A stretch of DNA of 64,000 bases from Cocleimonas flava (GTDB taxonomy: Bacteria > Pseudomonadota > Gammaproteobacteria > Thiotrichales > Thiotrichaceae): contig NZ_SMFQ01000004.1 of assembly GCF_004339015.1 (NCBI RefSeq), positions 1-64,000 of the forward strand, in the 5' to 3' direction. This document shows, piece by piece, positions 56,231 to 64,000 of this stretch. The notes below the pieces were generated by a model that worked only from the letters and a program-made list of their open reading frames with translations, made no database searches and was not told where the DNA came from. Made by a program: the position numbers and the translations under genes. Position 1 is the stretch's first letter. Every line of letters begins with the position of its first letter.

Positions 56231-56300
56231 ACGTTTACGTACTACGAATGACAAACAATTCATTCATTTCAGTAAACTTTTGCATTCAGATTAGATATTA

Positions 56301-56329
56301 GGCACCCCCCTACTTTGAGGGCTTTTTTT
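56301..56329 (+). repeat. Dispersed C-rich element, copy 16
   Basis: GGCA, six C, TACTTTGA, GGGC and seven T, 70 nt after the gabD terminator. Confidence 0.87.
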
Positions 56330-56567
56330 ATTGGCTATTATAATTTGCTTTCTTAATATAACTAAAAAAATCCTACACCCAGATTTACCTCAAAAATCTA
56401 TATTTATTACACCATATTTCTATTAAATATTTTTATAGTAGATACACGTCTTTTATTGTGTAGAGCACGGTATACCGTACATCATTAATTTATATTGCAT
56501 GCAATTAATGTGTGTTACTATTTATGCATCCTCATATGACAAAATTCTAACAATAAACATAACATTG

Positions 56568-58529
56568 ATGCATAAACTCTTATCCAAAAGATTCAAAGGT
56601 ATTTTACCTTTAGGCTTTGCAATGATCATCAGCTTGATGATCTTGACGTCATTGGTTGCTGTGTCGCAAATAAAACAAAGAGCAGACACCATACTTAGCT
56701 CTATTCAACAACATTCAATTAACAATAAACAACTGAGAAACATGTCTCATGCCGAGACATCAAGATCGACTATTTTAGTCAGCATGGTAGAGACTAATGA
56801 TTCATTCCTGCTTGATGAATTATTTTTTGATTTGAATGCTCAAACAACAAAGTTTAATGCAGCACGTGAAATTTTAATGATGCAGGAAATGAACAGCACA
56901 TTAAAAGAGATGCTAGAACAACAGCGCAAACTATCTCTGATATACGAACCATTGTTGAATGAAATCTACAGCCTATTGCTAGATAAGAAGAAAATCCCTG
57001 CATCTGATCTCATCATTCAACAAATTTTACCACGACAAAAAGCAGTGCTTGATCTATTTAAAGACATGGCAGATTTTCAATACGATATTGAAACCGAAGC
57101 GAATCTGGAATCTAAAAATAACAATCATCAAGTACTTACCAATGTCATCATTTTTGATATTACCAGTATCATAATTAGTATCTTTTTAACCAGATTCATA
57201 CTGAGAAAACAAAAAGAACAAGATAAAAAACTCGCGTATCTTGCCTCTACAGATATTCTTACAGAATTACCAAACCGTTCGAATCTGATCAGTAATATTA
57301 CTCATCATATTACTAATAATCCTGTTAGACCATTTGCTGTCATCTTCTTTGATATTGATTACTTCAAGAGTATCAATGACAACTATGGACATGAGGTTGG
57401 CGACGAAATACTCAAGGAATTTGCCAATAAAATAAACTGGTTCATCAAGCCACAGGATGTTTTATCGCGATTTGGTGGAGATGAGTTCGTCTTACTATTG
57501 CGCAGCATCAGGAGTGAACAGGAAGCGATTGATCTGGTGACTAAACTTTCCAATGAATTAGACACCGCTATTACCATCAATGAAAATGAGATTTTCATGT
57601 CTGCAAGTATCGGCGCAAGTCTTTACCCTCAGGATGGTAATGATGCAAAAACATTACTGACCAATGCAGATATCGCGATGTATTCGGCGAAACAATTAGG
57701 TAGAAATTGTTTTCAGTTTTTCTCCAAGCAAACCAGCGACCGTTTGGAAAAAGAGCATGCGATGTGCCATGCCTTACATTCTGTGCTTAAAAATGGCAAT
57801 AAGGACAACCAGTTATGCCTACAGTACCAACCGCTATTAAACATCAAAAGCGGTGATACAACAGAATGTGAAGCCTTGTTACGCTGGAAAAACCATAAAG
57901 GCGAGAGCATTCCGGCTGATGAGTTTATTCCGTTAGCCGAGAAAACAAATCTAATCGAAAAACTCAATCTGTTTGTAATTGATGAAGCCTGCAAGCAACA
58001 AAGCATATGGCAACAATCGAAGAATATAAACATGCGCATCAATATTAACTTATCGGGCAATAAGATTATATTTTCCAAGTTGCTGAAACGATTTATTGAG
58101 AATGTTAATCACTACAATCTAAACCCTAATTTGTTTGGTATCGAATTGACGGAAAGAACCATCCATGAGGTGTCGAAAGATACAATCAAAGATCTTGAAC
58201 AAATGAGAGAGAAAGGCGTAAAGATTTCCATCGATGACTTTGGAACGGGCTATTCATCATTGAGTTATCTTAAGAAACTCCCTATTACGACGTTAAAAAT
58301 AGATAAGGAATTCATTGTGGGTTTACCTGACGATAAGGCAGATCATGCCCTAGTGAAAGCTATTATCACACTAGGTCACTCACTGAATCTGGATGTGGTT
58401 GCAGAGGGCGTAGAAACCTATGAGCAATTCGCATTTTTGAAAAAGTATTCCTGCGATATCGCCCAGGGGTTTTATTATCACCGACCATTACCCGGAAATA
58501 AAATATCTTACTTACAACTAGCAGCATAA
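56568..58529 (+). CDS. GGDEF-EAL cyclic-di-GMP enzyme with membrane sensor
   Basis: 653 residues from the ATG at 56568 (MHKLLSKRF); an upstream ATG at 56499 would add 23 residues without a family match. Two membrane helices (about 15-35 and 195-215) enclose a helical sensor of about 155 residues. The GGDEF domain (about 235-395) has an intact RFGGDEF near 302 and the EAL domain (about 410-650) has ECEALLRW near 433, IDDFGTGYSSLSYLKK and VVAEGVET. Both active sites look intact, so the protein may both make and degrade cyclic di-GMP, or one domain may be regulatory. It likely tunes motility or attachment. No ribosome site is obvious. Confidence 0.92.
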   Translation: MHKLLSKRFKGILPLGFAMIISLMILTSLVAVSQIKQRADTILSSIQQHSINNKQLRNMSHAETSRSTILVSMVETNDSFLLDELFFDLNAQTTKFNAAREILMMQEMNSTLKEMLEQQRKLSLIYEPLLNEIYSLLLDKKKIPASDLIIQQILPRQKAVLDLFKDMADFQYDIETEANLESKNNNHQVLTNVIIFDITSIIISIFLTRFILRKQKEQDKKLAYLASTDILTELPNRSNLISNITHHITNNPVRPFAVIFFDIDYFKSINDNYGHEVGDEILKEFANKINWFIKPQDVLSRFGGDEFVLLLRSIRSEQEAIDLVTKLSNELDTAITINENEIFMSASIGASLYPQDGNDAKTLLTNADIAMYSAKQLGRNCFQFFSKQTSDRLEKEHAMCHALHSVLKNGNKDNQLCLQYQPLLNIKSGDTTECEALLRWKNHKGESIPADEFIPLAEKTNLIEKLNLFVIDEACKQQSIWQQSKNINMRININLSGNKIIFSKLLKRFIENVNHYNLNPNLFGIELTERTIHEVSKDTIKDLEQMREKGVKISIDDFGTGYSSLSYLKKLPITTLKIDKEFIVGLPDDKADHALVKAIITLGHSLNLDVVAEGVETYEQFAFLKKYSCDIAQGFYYHRPLPGNKISYLQLAA

Positions 58530-58563
58530 TGGCTATTAGATAAGTCATTATGCGTGCTTAAGA

Positions 58564-59331
58564 TTATTCTTTTAAACGATAACCCGTTTTAAACATCCAG
58601 CTAATTACGGCTAGACAGGCAACCAGAAAGAATACAATCATCCCCAGACTGAGACCGACATTAACATCTGACACTTCAAAAAAGCTCCAACGGAAACCGC
58701 TCACCAAATACAATACAGGGTTGAATAAAGTCACTGTTTGCCAGAATGGTGGCAACATGCTGACGGAATAAAAACTCCCACCGAGAAATACTAAAGGCGT
58801 AATAATTAGCAACGGAATGATTTGCAGCTTTTCGAAGTTATTCGCCCATAAACCAATAATAAAGCCGAATAAACTAAACGAAATACACGTCAAAATTAAA
58901 AATGTAGCCATCCAGACAGGATGAGCAATTTTTAAATCCACAAAGAAACTCGCTGTGATTAAAATCACTACCCCTAGCACAAATGATTTACTCGCCGCTG
59001 CACCGACATAACCCACCATTATTTCAAAAAAGGAAACAGGCGCCGACAGTACTTCATAAATACTACCGGTAAATTTAGGGAAGAAAATACCGAATGAGGC
59101 ATTTGCTATGCTCTGGGTTAATAAAGACAGCATGGTTAAACCAGGTACTATAAACAGGCCGTATGAAACACCTTCTATGGTATCTATTCTAGAGCCTATC
59201 GCAGAACCAAACACTACGAAATAAAGCGCGGTTGAAATCACAGGAGACGCCAAACTTTGAAATAAGGTTTTCCAGGCACGCAGCATTTCATATTTATAGA
59301 TAACTTTAATCGCTTGGAAATTAATGCGCAT
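58564..59331 (-). CDS. ABC-2 type transporter permease, YadH-like
   Basis: 255 residues from the ATG at 59331, preceded by GGAGAAGCC; the frame extends 17 codons further but overlaps the ATPase gene. Six membrane helices and the ABC-2 pattern ([64 protein letters not shown]) match YadH. The E. coli YadGH exporter has no settled substrate. It overlaps the ATPase gene by 11 bases, so the two are co-translated. Confidence 0.9.
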   Translation of the reverse strand: MRINFQAIKVIYKYEMLRAWKTLFQSLASPVISTALYFVVFGSAIGSRIDTIEGVSYGLFIVPGLTMLSLLTQSIANASFGIFFPKFTGSIYEVLSAPVSFFEIMVGYVGAAASKSFVLGVVILITASFFVDLKIAHPVWMATFLILTCISFSLFGFIIGLWANNFEKLQIIPLLIITPLVFLGGSFYSVSMLPPFWQTVTLFNPVLYLVSGFRWSFFEVSDVNVGLSLGMIVFFLVACLAVISWMFKTGYRLKE

Positions 59332-60298
59332 GAGGCTTCTCCACTTTTGAGTTTTTATGCTGATTTTGATCACCACCATCATCGTGGACTAAATTCACAA
59401 AAATATCTTCTAATGAACTTTGCGTGGTCTGCATATCTTTCAAACTCAGACCCGACTCATTAATGGCTTGAAGTAATGAGGTTATACCAGTGCCATCACC
59501 TCTTGTATCGTAGGTATAGGTTATTTTAGAGCCGTCCTCAGACAAGCTAACACTGTATTTTGACAGTTGCGTTGATAACGTCTCTATAGGCTCTTTTATC
59601 TCAACAATTAACTGTTTTTGCCCCAGCTTTTGCATCAATTCTTTTTTGTCTTCGATCAATAACAATTCACCGTTATTGATCACACCTATACGATCGGCTA
59701 TTTCCTCTGCCTCTTCGATGTAATGTGTAGTCAGAATAATCGTTACACCAGACTCTTTTAAACGACGAACAATATTCCACATATCTTTACGCAGCTCTAC
59801 ATCTACCCCGGCTGTTGGTTCATCAAGGAACAGAATTTTAGGCTGGTGCGATAACGCTTTGGCAATCAGAACTCGCCTTTTCATACCGCCAGACAACGTT
59901 CTTAGCTCATTGTCCTTCTTGTCCCAAAGGGTGAGTTCTCTCAATAATTCTTCGAGATAAGCATCGTCTTTCTTTTTACCAAACAAGCCACGACTAAAAT
60001 TGATCGTATTCCAGACGGTTTCAAATGCTCCCAAGGTTAATTCTTGAGGAACCAAACCAATCAGTTCTCTGGATTCACGATAATTTTTAATGATGTCGTG
60101 ATTATTGACAGTAACCGTTCCACTGCTGGGAGAAACAATTCCGCAAATTGTTGAAATCAACGTTGTTTTACCCGCCCCATTAGGACCCAGTAAAGCAAGT
60201 ATTTCCCCCTCTTTGATCTCCAGGTTAATTTCTTTAAGCGCCTGATGACCGCCTTGATAAACTTTTGAAAGATTCTGTATCGATACTATAGGATTCAT
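59321..60298 (-). CDS. ABC transporter ATP-binding protein, YadG-like
   Basis: 325 residues. Walker A is [14 protein letters not shown], the Q-loop is in LVPQELTLG, the signature [15 protein letters not shown], Walker [14 protein letters not shown], and the switch His in [14 protein letters not shown]. The C-terminal 90 residues are an extra domain typical of multidrug/YadG-type ATPases, ending in a histidine-rich tail. It energises export through the YadH-like permease. Monocistronic with that gene; the upstream terminator at 60371 belongs to the small gene at 60422. Confidence 0.93.
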   Translation of the reverse strand: MNPIVSIQNLSKVYQGGHQALKEINLEIKEGEILALLGPNGAGKTTLISTICGIVSPSSGTVTVNNHDIIKNYRESRELIGLVPQELTLGAFETVWNTINFSRGLFGKKKDDAYLEELLRELTLWDKKDNELRTLSGGMKRRVLIAKALSHQPKILFLDEPTAGVDVELRKDMWNIVRRLKESGVTIILTTHYIEEAEEIADRIGVINNGELLLIEDKKELMQKLGQKQLIVEIKEPIETLSTQLSKYSVSLSEDGSKITYTYDTRGDGTGITSLLQAINESGLSLKDMQTTQSSLEDIFVNLVHDDGGDQNQHKNSKVEKPHAH

Positions 60299-60370
60299 GT
60301 CGCGATAGTACGTGCTTTGTTAACTGGCTTCAATTAACTTATGTTTCTATTAAACGTATTTTACGAACAT

Positions 60371-60400
60371 AAAAAAAGCGCTCTTTTGAGCGCTTTTTTT
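60371..60400. terminator. Terminator after the small gene 60422-60805
   Basis: A 13-bp stem (60371-60383 with 60388-60400; GCGCTC/GAGCGC core) with a TTTT loop and flanking A/T tracts, usable in both directions. Confidence 0.88.
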
Positions 60401-60421
60401 ATGTTTAATTGTGATGCTGAA

Positions 60422-60805
60422 TTAATGTATAGATTCAGTGCTCTTTATTTCAACAGATTTTAATAAAGGCCCCAAACGTACTGGCTTATTCTGCATTTCA
60501 CGTGCTAATTCTTCGATACTTTTCTCAGCTGTATCCTGATCATTTCGCTCAAACACATCGTTGTATTGAGTGAATTCGATATTTATCGTTTCATCGACAT
60601 TGGTAATAAACAAACATTGAATTAACGGATGCTCTCTCTTTCTCGGTGTTGAAATACTTACTGCATTCAAGTTTTCATCTAACTGTGTAAAACCCGATAC
60701 TTTTCTTTGAAAACCGCTTTCATCGGTCAAATGAAATGTCATTTTTCCTTCTGTTTCAGAAAGTTGCTCTTCTTCTTTTCTTGTTAGAGTGAAAGTCTTA
60801 AACAT
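60422..60805 (-). CDS. Small soluble paralogue of the 12859-13299 protein
   Basis: 127 residues, no signal peptide and no membrane helix. It aligns with the middle of the 12859 protein (FHLTDESGFQRKVS, REHPLIQ, DETINIEFTQYND) and lacks its C-terminal membrane helix. I do not recognise the family. The two small proteins, at opposite ends of the window, share about 40 residues of clear similarity. The context (upstream universal stress protein gene, divergent; downstream YadGH) does not suggest a function. Expressed alone, as a terminator directly follows. Confidence 0.72.
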   Translation of the reverse strand: MFKTFTLTRKEEEQLSETEGKMTFHLTDESGFQRKVSGFTQLDENLNAVSISTPRKREHPLIQCLFITNVDETINIEFTQYNDVFERNDQDTAEKSIEELAREMQNKPVRLGPLLKSVEIKSTESIH

Positions 60806-61135
60806 AATATTTCCCGTTTTTTTTTGTTGATTTATTTATGTACTTTATTACTTAGTTTGTCTGCCTAGCCTGCATAAACTGAACATCACAGATTAAATCG
60901 ACAAACCAATATATTTATTTTTATACCAGCTATTTTATGCATTTATTGATTCTGAGGGAAATCTATCCGACAAATGGAAGGTTAGTAAAATAGCCTAAAT
61001 GAAACGGGTTACAAGCCTATCGTTTAATGATTGATATCAAATTAAAGTGGATGATACGGTCTGAAATTTACATATTTCATTATTTTATAAAAGAAAATGA
61101 TAGAATCTTTGGAAAAATATAAATGGAAAAATAAT
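60806..61135. other. Divergent intergenic region
   Basis: 330 AT-rich bases between the small gene and the universal stress protein gene. No element copy, no hairpin with a T tract and no confident promoter boxes seen. Confidence 0.35.
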
Positions 61136-61963
61136 ATGCAATATAAAGATATTCTTGTTTACCTTGATGATGGTAAATCTAATGCAGAACGTATTACTAC
61201 CGCTTTTTCAATCGCAGAATCACAGAATGCCCGTTTAACTGCAGTTACGTTATCTGCCTTAAAACCATACCACATGCGCGCATCGGATAAAAAAATGCAA
61301 CGCACAATCCGCATGCAAGAAGCTGAAAAAAGAATCGAAGAATTCAATGCATTAGCAGCGAAAACAGGTCTTGAATACGCAAGTAAAATCATTACTGGTG
61401 ATAAAAAAGAAGCTCGCTTAAGGCTCTCTCAATTCGCACGAAACTTTGATCTTGTTATCTTTAGACAAGCCAACCCTGAAAATAAGAACTTTGAGTTAGT
61501 AGAAAAAATTGCCAGCAAAATAGTCGTGCTCTGCGGCCGACCCGTTTTTTTCATGCCTTATATTGGCGCGCATCGTATCCCTTGTAAAAACGCGATGATC
61601 GCATGGGACGGAACACCTGCAGCTACTCGTGCAGTTCACGATGCATTACCGTTATTAAAAGTTATTGATAAAGTCATCATCACCGTTGTTAGAGAAGGCA
61701 ATAGCAAAACAGCCAAAGGTGAATTGCTCGCTGATGATCTGGTTGCTCACCTGAAAAGACATGACGTTAATGCAACGGTAAACCGAATCAATGCAGGCAC
61801 CTTTGATGTAGCGACAGTCTTGCTCAATGAAATCGCTGATCACAGTATCGATATGTTAGTGATGGGTGGCTACGGAACACCCGGGCTTAAACAAAAGGTG
61901 TTTGGTGGTGTGACAGAAACAATGCTGAAAACGATGATTACACCATTAGTGATGTCGCATTAA
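61136..61963 (+). CDS. Universal stress protein (UspA) family, tandem domains
   Basis: 275 residues from the ATG at 61136 (MQYKDILVYLDDGK), the usual UspA beginning; an ATG 13 codons upstream is less likely. Two UspA-type halves: the first (1-145) ends near ASKIVVLCGRPVFFMP, the second has NAMIAWDGTPAATRAVHDALPLL and the end MLVMGGYGTPGLKQKVFGGVTETML, the ATP-binding G-2x-G-9x-G(S/T) region with a GVTE variant. Usp proteins bind ATP or act in stress survival. Cytoplasmic. It converges on lysS with two dispersed elements between. Confidence 0.88.
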   Translation: MQYKDILVYLDDGKSNAERITTAFSIAESQNARLTAVTLSALKPYHMRASDKKMQRTIRMQEAEKRIEEFNALAAKTGLEYASKIITGDKKEARLRLSQFARNFDLVIFRQANPENKNFELVEKIASKIVVLCGRPVFFMPYIGAHRIPCKNAMIAWDGTPAATRAVHDALPLLKVIDKVIITVVREGNSKTAKGELLADDLVAHLKRHDVNATVNRINAGTFDVATVLLNEIADHSIDMLVMGGYGTPGLKQKVFGGVTETMLKTMITPLVMSH

Positions 61964-61975
61964 TCGGTCAATTAG

Positions 61976-62001
61976 AAAAAATGCTTATAAGTAGGGGAAT
62001 G
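61976..62001 (-). repeat. Dispersed C-rich element, copy 17 (degenerate)
   Basis: On the minus strand: CATT, four C, TACTTAT, AAGCA and six T. The C run is shortened. It faces copy 18 as an inverted pair and lies 177 nt past lysS. Confidence 0.6.
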
Positions 62002-62034
62002 ATTAGAGGAGTGGCTTTTCTTTAAAATAAAAAA

Positions 62035-62063
62035 GCCACCCCCCTACTTTGAGGCATATTTTT
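62035..62063 (+). repeat. Dispersed C-rich element, copy 18
   Basis: GCCA, six C, TACTTTGA, GGCATA and five T, 72 nt past the universal stress protein stop. Its first bases also pair with GTGGCTTTT near 62011, a second possible hairpin. Confidence 0.85.
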
Positions 62064-62177
62064 GTAATTTATAAAAGTAGCAACTGCAATAGCCACTTAA
62101 AGTAATTAAAAATATTTAAAAGCGTTTCAACTCAACGCGCTGAGCACGCAGAGTTGAAAGCATAATGCTCTATGTTC

Positions 62178-63686
62178 TTATTCCGGACGCATGTGCGGGA
62201 ACAAGATAACATCACGAATCGATGGCGAGTCAGTCAATAACATTACCAAACGATCTATACCAATTCCTTCACCAGCTGTTGGCGGCATGCCGTATTCCAA
62301 AGCGCGAATATAGTCAGCATCGTAATGCATCGCTTCATTATCACCCGCATCTTTCTCAGCGACTTGCTTCTGGAATCTCTCTGCCTGATCTTCAGCATCA
62401 TTAAGCTCTGAAAAGCCGTTACCAATTTCACGTCCACCAATAAATAATTCAAAACGATCCGTAATAAAATCGTTGTCATCATTACGACGCGCCAAAGGTG
62501 ACACTTCAGCAGGGTATTCAGTAATGAAGGTAGGATTGAGAAGCTTTTTCTCTACGGTCTCGTCAAAGATTTCCATTTGAATCTTTCCCAGCCCCCAATA
62601 GTCTTCAACATGAAGGCCTAAGTCTTTAGCGATTTTTTGCGCGCCAGATTCTGTACTAATATCAGCTTCGGTTAAATCAGGGTTGTATTTGAGGATTGAA
62701 TCTTTTACCGAGATGCGATCAAAGGTCTTGCCAAAGTCGAACGTTTCACCTTGATAGGTTACTTCAGTTTTGCCCAGAATATGCTCGGCTAAACCACGTA
62801 ATAATTCTTCAGTAATATCCATCAAATCATGGAACGTCGCATAAGCCTGATAGAATTCGATCATAGTGAATTCAGGATTATGACGCGTTGATAACCCTTC
62901 GTTACGGAAGTTACGGTTAATCTCAAATACACGTTCAAAACCACCTACAACCAAACGCTTCAGATACAGCTCTGGCGCAATACGCATGTACATATCAATA
63001 TCTAAGGCATTATGGTGAGTCTCAAAAGGTCTTGCCGTAGCACCACCCGGAATCACTTGTAACATCGGTGTTTCTACTTCCATGAAATCATTTGATTCGA
63101 AGTAGTTACGGATATAGCTAATTACTTTAGAACGAATTTTAAAGGTATCACGCGTTTCTTCGCTCATGATTAAATCAAGATAGCGTTGACGGTAACGTTG
63201 TTCCTGATCGCTTAAACCATGGAATTTTTCTGGCAGTGGACGTAAAGATTTAGTCAGTAATTGTAGCTTATCCGCCTTAACCGTTAACTCACCTTTTTGG
63301 GTCATAAATAATAGACCTTCAACGCCGACGATATCTCCGCTATCCCAACCTTTGAAAGATTCGTATAAGTCATCACCCAATAATTTAATTTGCGCATACA
63401 CCTGAATACGACCAGACATATCTGAAATCGTGATAAAGCTCGCCTTACCCATCACACGCTTTAGCATGATACGACCAGCTACAGATACGCGCACTTCGTT
63501 CTCATCGAACCACGGTTTCTCTTTATCCCCATATTCTTTCTGAAGATTCTGCGCGTAATGATCACGTTGGAATGCATTCGGAAATGCTACTCCAGCTTCA
63601 CGCATCTGGCCCAGTTTTTCACGACGCAATGCGACTAACTGGTTTTCATCTTGTTCTGGGGCTGCTGTTTTTTGCTCTTCGCTCAT
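62178..63686 (-). CDS. lysS: Lysyl-tRNA synthetase (class II)
   Basis: 502 residues. The N-terminal anticodon-binding OB-fold ([24 protein letters not shown]) is followed by the class II core: motif 1 near [20 protein letters not shown], motif 2 [23 protein letters not shown] and motif 3 [29 protein letters not shown]. It charges tRNA-Lys. It lies 60 bp after prfB on the same strand, the conserved prfB-lysS pair of many gammaproteobacteria, presumably one transcript. Confidence 0.97.
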   Translation of the reverse strand: MSEEQKTAAPEQDENQLVALRREKLGQMREAGVAFPNAFQRDHYAQNLQKEYGDKEKPWFDENEVRVSVAGRIMLKRVMGKASFITISDMSGRIQVYAQIKLLGDDLYESFKGWDSGDIVGVEGLLFMTQKGELTVKADKLQLLTKSLRPLPEKFHGLSDQEQRYRQRYLDLIMSEETRDTFKIRSKVISYIRNYFESNDFMEVETPMLQVIPGGATARPFETHHNALDIDMYMRIAPELYLKRLVVGGFERVFEINRNFRNEGLSTRHNPEFTMIEFYQAYATFHDLMDITEELLRGLAEHILGKTEVTYQGETFDFGKTFDRISVKDSILKYNPDLTEADISTESGAQKIAKDLGLHVEDYWGLGKIQMEIFDETVEKKLLNPTFITEYPAEVSPLARRNDDNDFITDRFELFIGGREIGNGFSELNDAEDQAERFQKQVAEKDAGDNEAMHYDADYIRALEYGMPPTAGEGIGIDRLVMLLTDSPSIRDVILFPHMRPE

Positions 63687-63746
63687 GTGACTTCTCTGTT
63701 ATTTACTTCTGCAGTTTACTGCTGTTATTTTCGTATAATGGTTAAT

Positions 63747-64000
63747 TTAAAGACCAGATTTTAAGCTGGCAGTGATAAATTGATCGAGTGAACCATCAAG
63801 TACGGCTTGAGTATTACCCGTTTCCACACCGGTTCGTAGATCTTTGATTCGTGAAGCATCTAATACATAAGAACGTATCTGGCTGCCCCAGCCAATATCT
63901 GATTTGTTATCTTCTAATTCCTGATTTTCTGCATTACGTGCTTGCATTTCCTGCTCATACAATTTCGCTTTTAATTGCTTCATTGCTGTTGCTTTATTCT
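63747..64000 (-). CDS. prfB: Peptide chain release factor 2, 3' end only
   Basis: The last 84 codons of a gene that runs off the right edge. [19 protein letters not shown], then [34 protein letters not shown] and DQFITASL match the C-terminus of RF2, which ends translation at UAA and UGA. The GGQ motif and the +1 frameshift site lie outside the window. Paired with lysS downstream. Confidence 0.93.
   Translation of the reverse strand, partial: NKATAMKQLKAKLYEQEMQARNAENQELEDNKSDIGWGSQIRSYVLDASRIKDLRTGVETGNTQAVLDGSLDQFITASLKSGL

Larger units (their letters stand above)
56076..56567. other. Intergenic region: hairpin, terminator and element copy 16
   Basis: 492 bases after gabD. ATCGATCT (56171-56178) pairs with AGATCGAT (56189-56196), followed by a terminator at 56202-56230 and element copy 16. 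The rest is AT-rich and must contain the promoter of the GGDEF-EAL gene. Confidence 0.5.

Noticed and set aside
3057-62063. Reading the dispersed element as an anti-Shine-Dalgarno or 16S 3'-end mimic
   Set aside because: The C run and TACTTT look a little like the 16S rRNA 3' end, but the match is partial and the sites are 3' of genes, in both orientations.
3057-62063. Reading the dispersed element as a G-quadruplex
   Set aside because: Each copy has only one long G run on one strand; an intramolecular quadruplex needs four.

Overview
The window reads as chromosomal DNA of an AT-rich gammaproteobacterium. Recognisable housekeeping genes include rplU, rlmD, murJ, parE, ung, pgeF, lysS and the 3' end of prfB, together with gammaproteobacterial families such as YdgA/DUF945 and a YadG/YadH-type ABC pair. 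Several large secreted or surface proteins (DUF11, Calx-beta, GEVED, thrombospondin type 3) point to a marine or aquatic, surface-active lifestyle. A member of the Thiotrichales would fit, but that is a guess, not something the sequence proves. No rRNA, tRNA, IS element, prophage or CRISPR array was seen.

Layout. 1-4392 (minus strand): the 5' part of a giant Calx-beta surface protein, a small secreted protein and a hotdog thioesterase-like protein. 4633-12640 (plus): rplU with an unusual C-terminal extension, then a tightly packed RDD / SpoIIM-like / DUF4129 / DUF4350 / MoxR / DUF58 membrane operon. 12859-17721 (minus): a small tail-anchored protein, rlmD, a periplasmic cysteine-peptidase-like protein and a YdgA-like protein. 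18031-28438 (plus): five consecutive DUF11-type exported proteins, including a 1985-residue protein that ends in a predicted outer-membrane beta-barrel. 28513-39200: murJ, an AraC regulator, an ECF sigma factor without an adjacent anti-sigma gene, a YigZ protein, a DUF1501/DUF1800 pair, a HAD phosphatase/dehalogenase and a DUF3530 hydrolase. 39536-44904 (plus): parE, a CPA2 antiporter, an alpha/beta hydrolase and ung. 45010-49258: a 1120-residue orphan protein and a periplasmic DsrE-like protein. 49333-52209 (minus): a D-amino-acid module (class IV transaminase, DgcA-like, DgcN-like). 52600-64000: pgeF, a LysR gene divergent from gabD, a GGDEF-EAL protein, a YadGH-like transporter, a small soluble paralogue of the 12859 gene, a universal stress protein, lysS and prfB.

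The most striking signal is not a gene. A short C-rich element of about 29 bp recurs 18 times, about once per 3.5 kb: a G/T-C-A-C start, a run of 6-7 C, TACTTT, a GGC-like block and a T tract. It is almost always intergenic, usually 10-100 nt after a stop codon, and occurs in both orientations. Two pairs of copies face each other as inverted repeats, one copy supplies the last codons of ung, and a look-alike sits inside pgeF. It resembles neither a typical REP palindrome nor a strong intrinsic terminator, and I treat it as an undescribed dispersed regulatory or mobile element.

Further candidates for novelty are the five-gene DUF11/barrel surface locus with a 13-bp hairpin just before the giant gene, a paralogous pair of small proteins at opposite ends of the window, the rplU fusion with loss of the usual rpmA neighbour, and the large orphan protein with a beta-solenoid-like centre.
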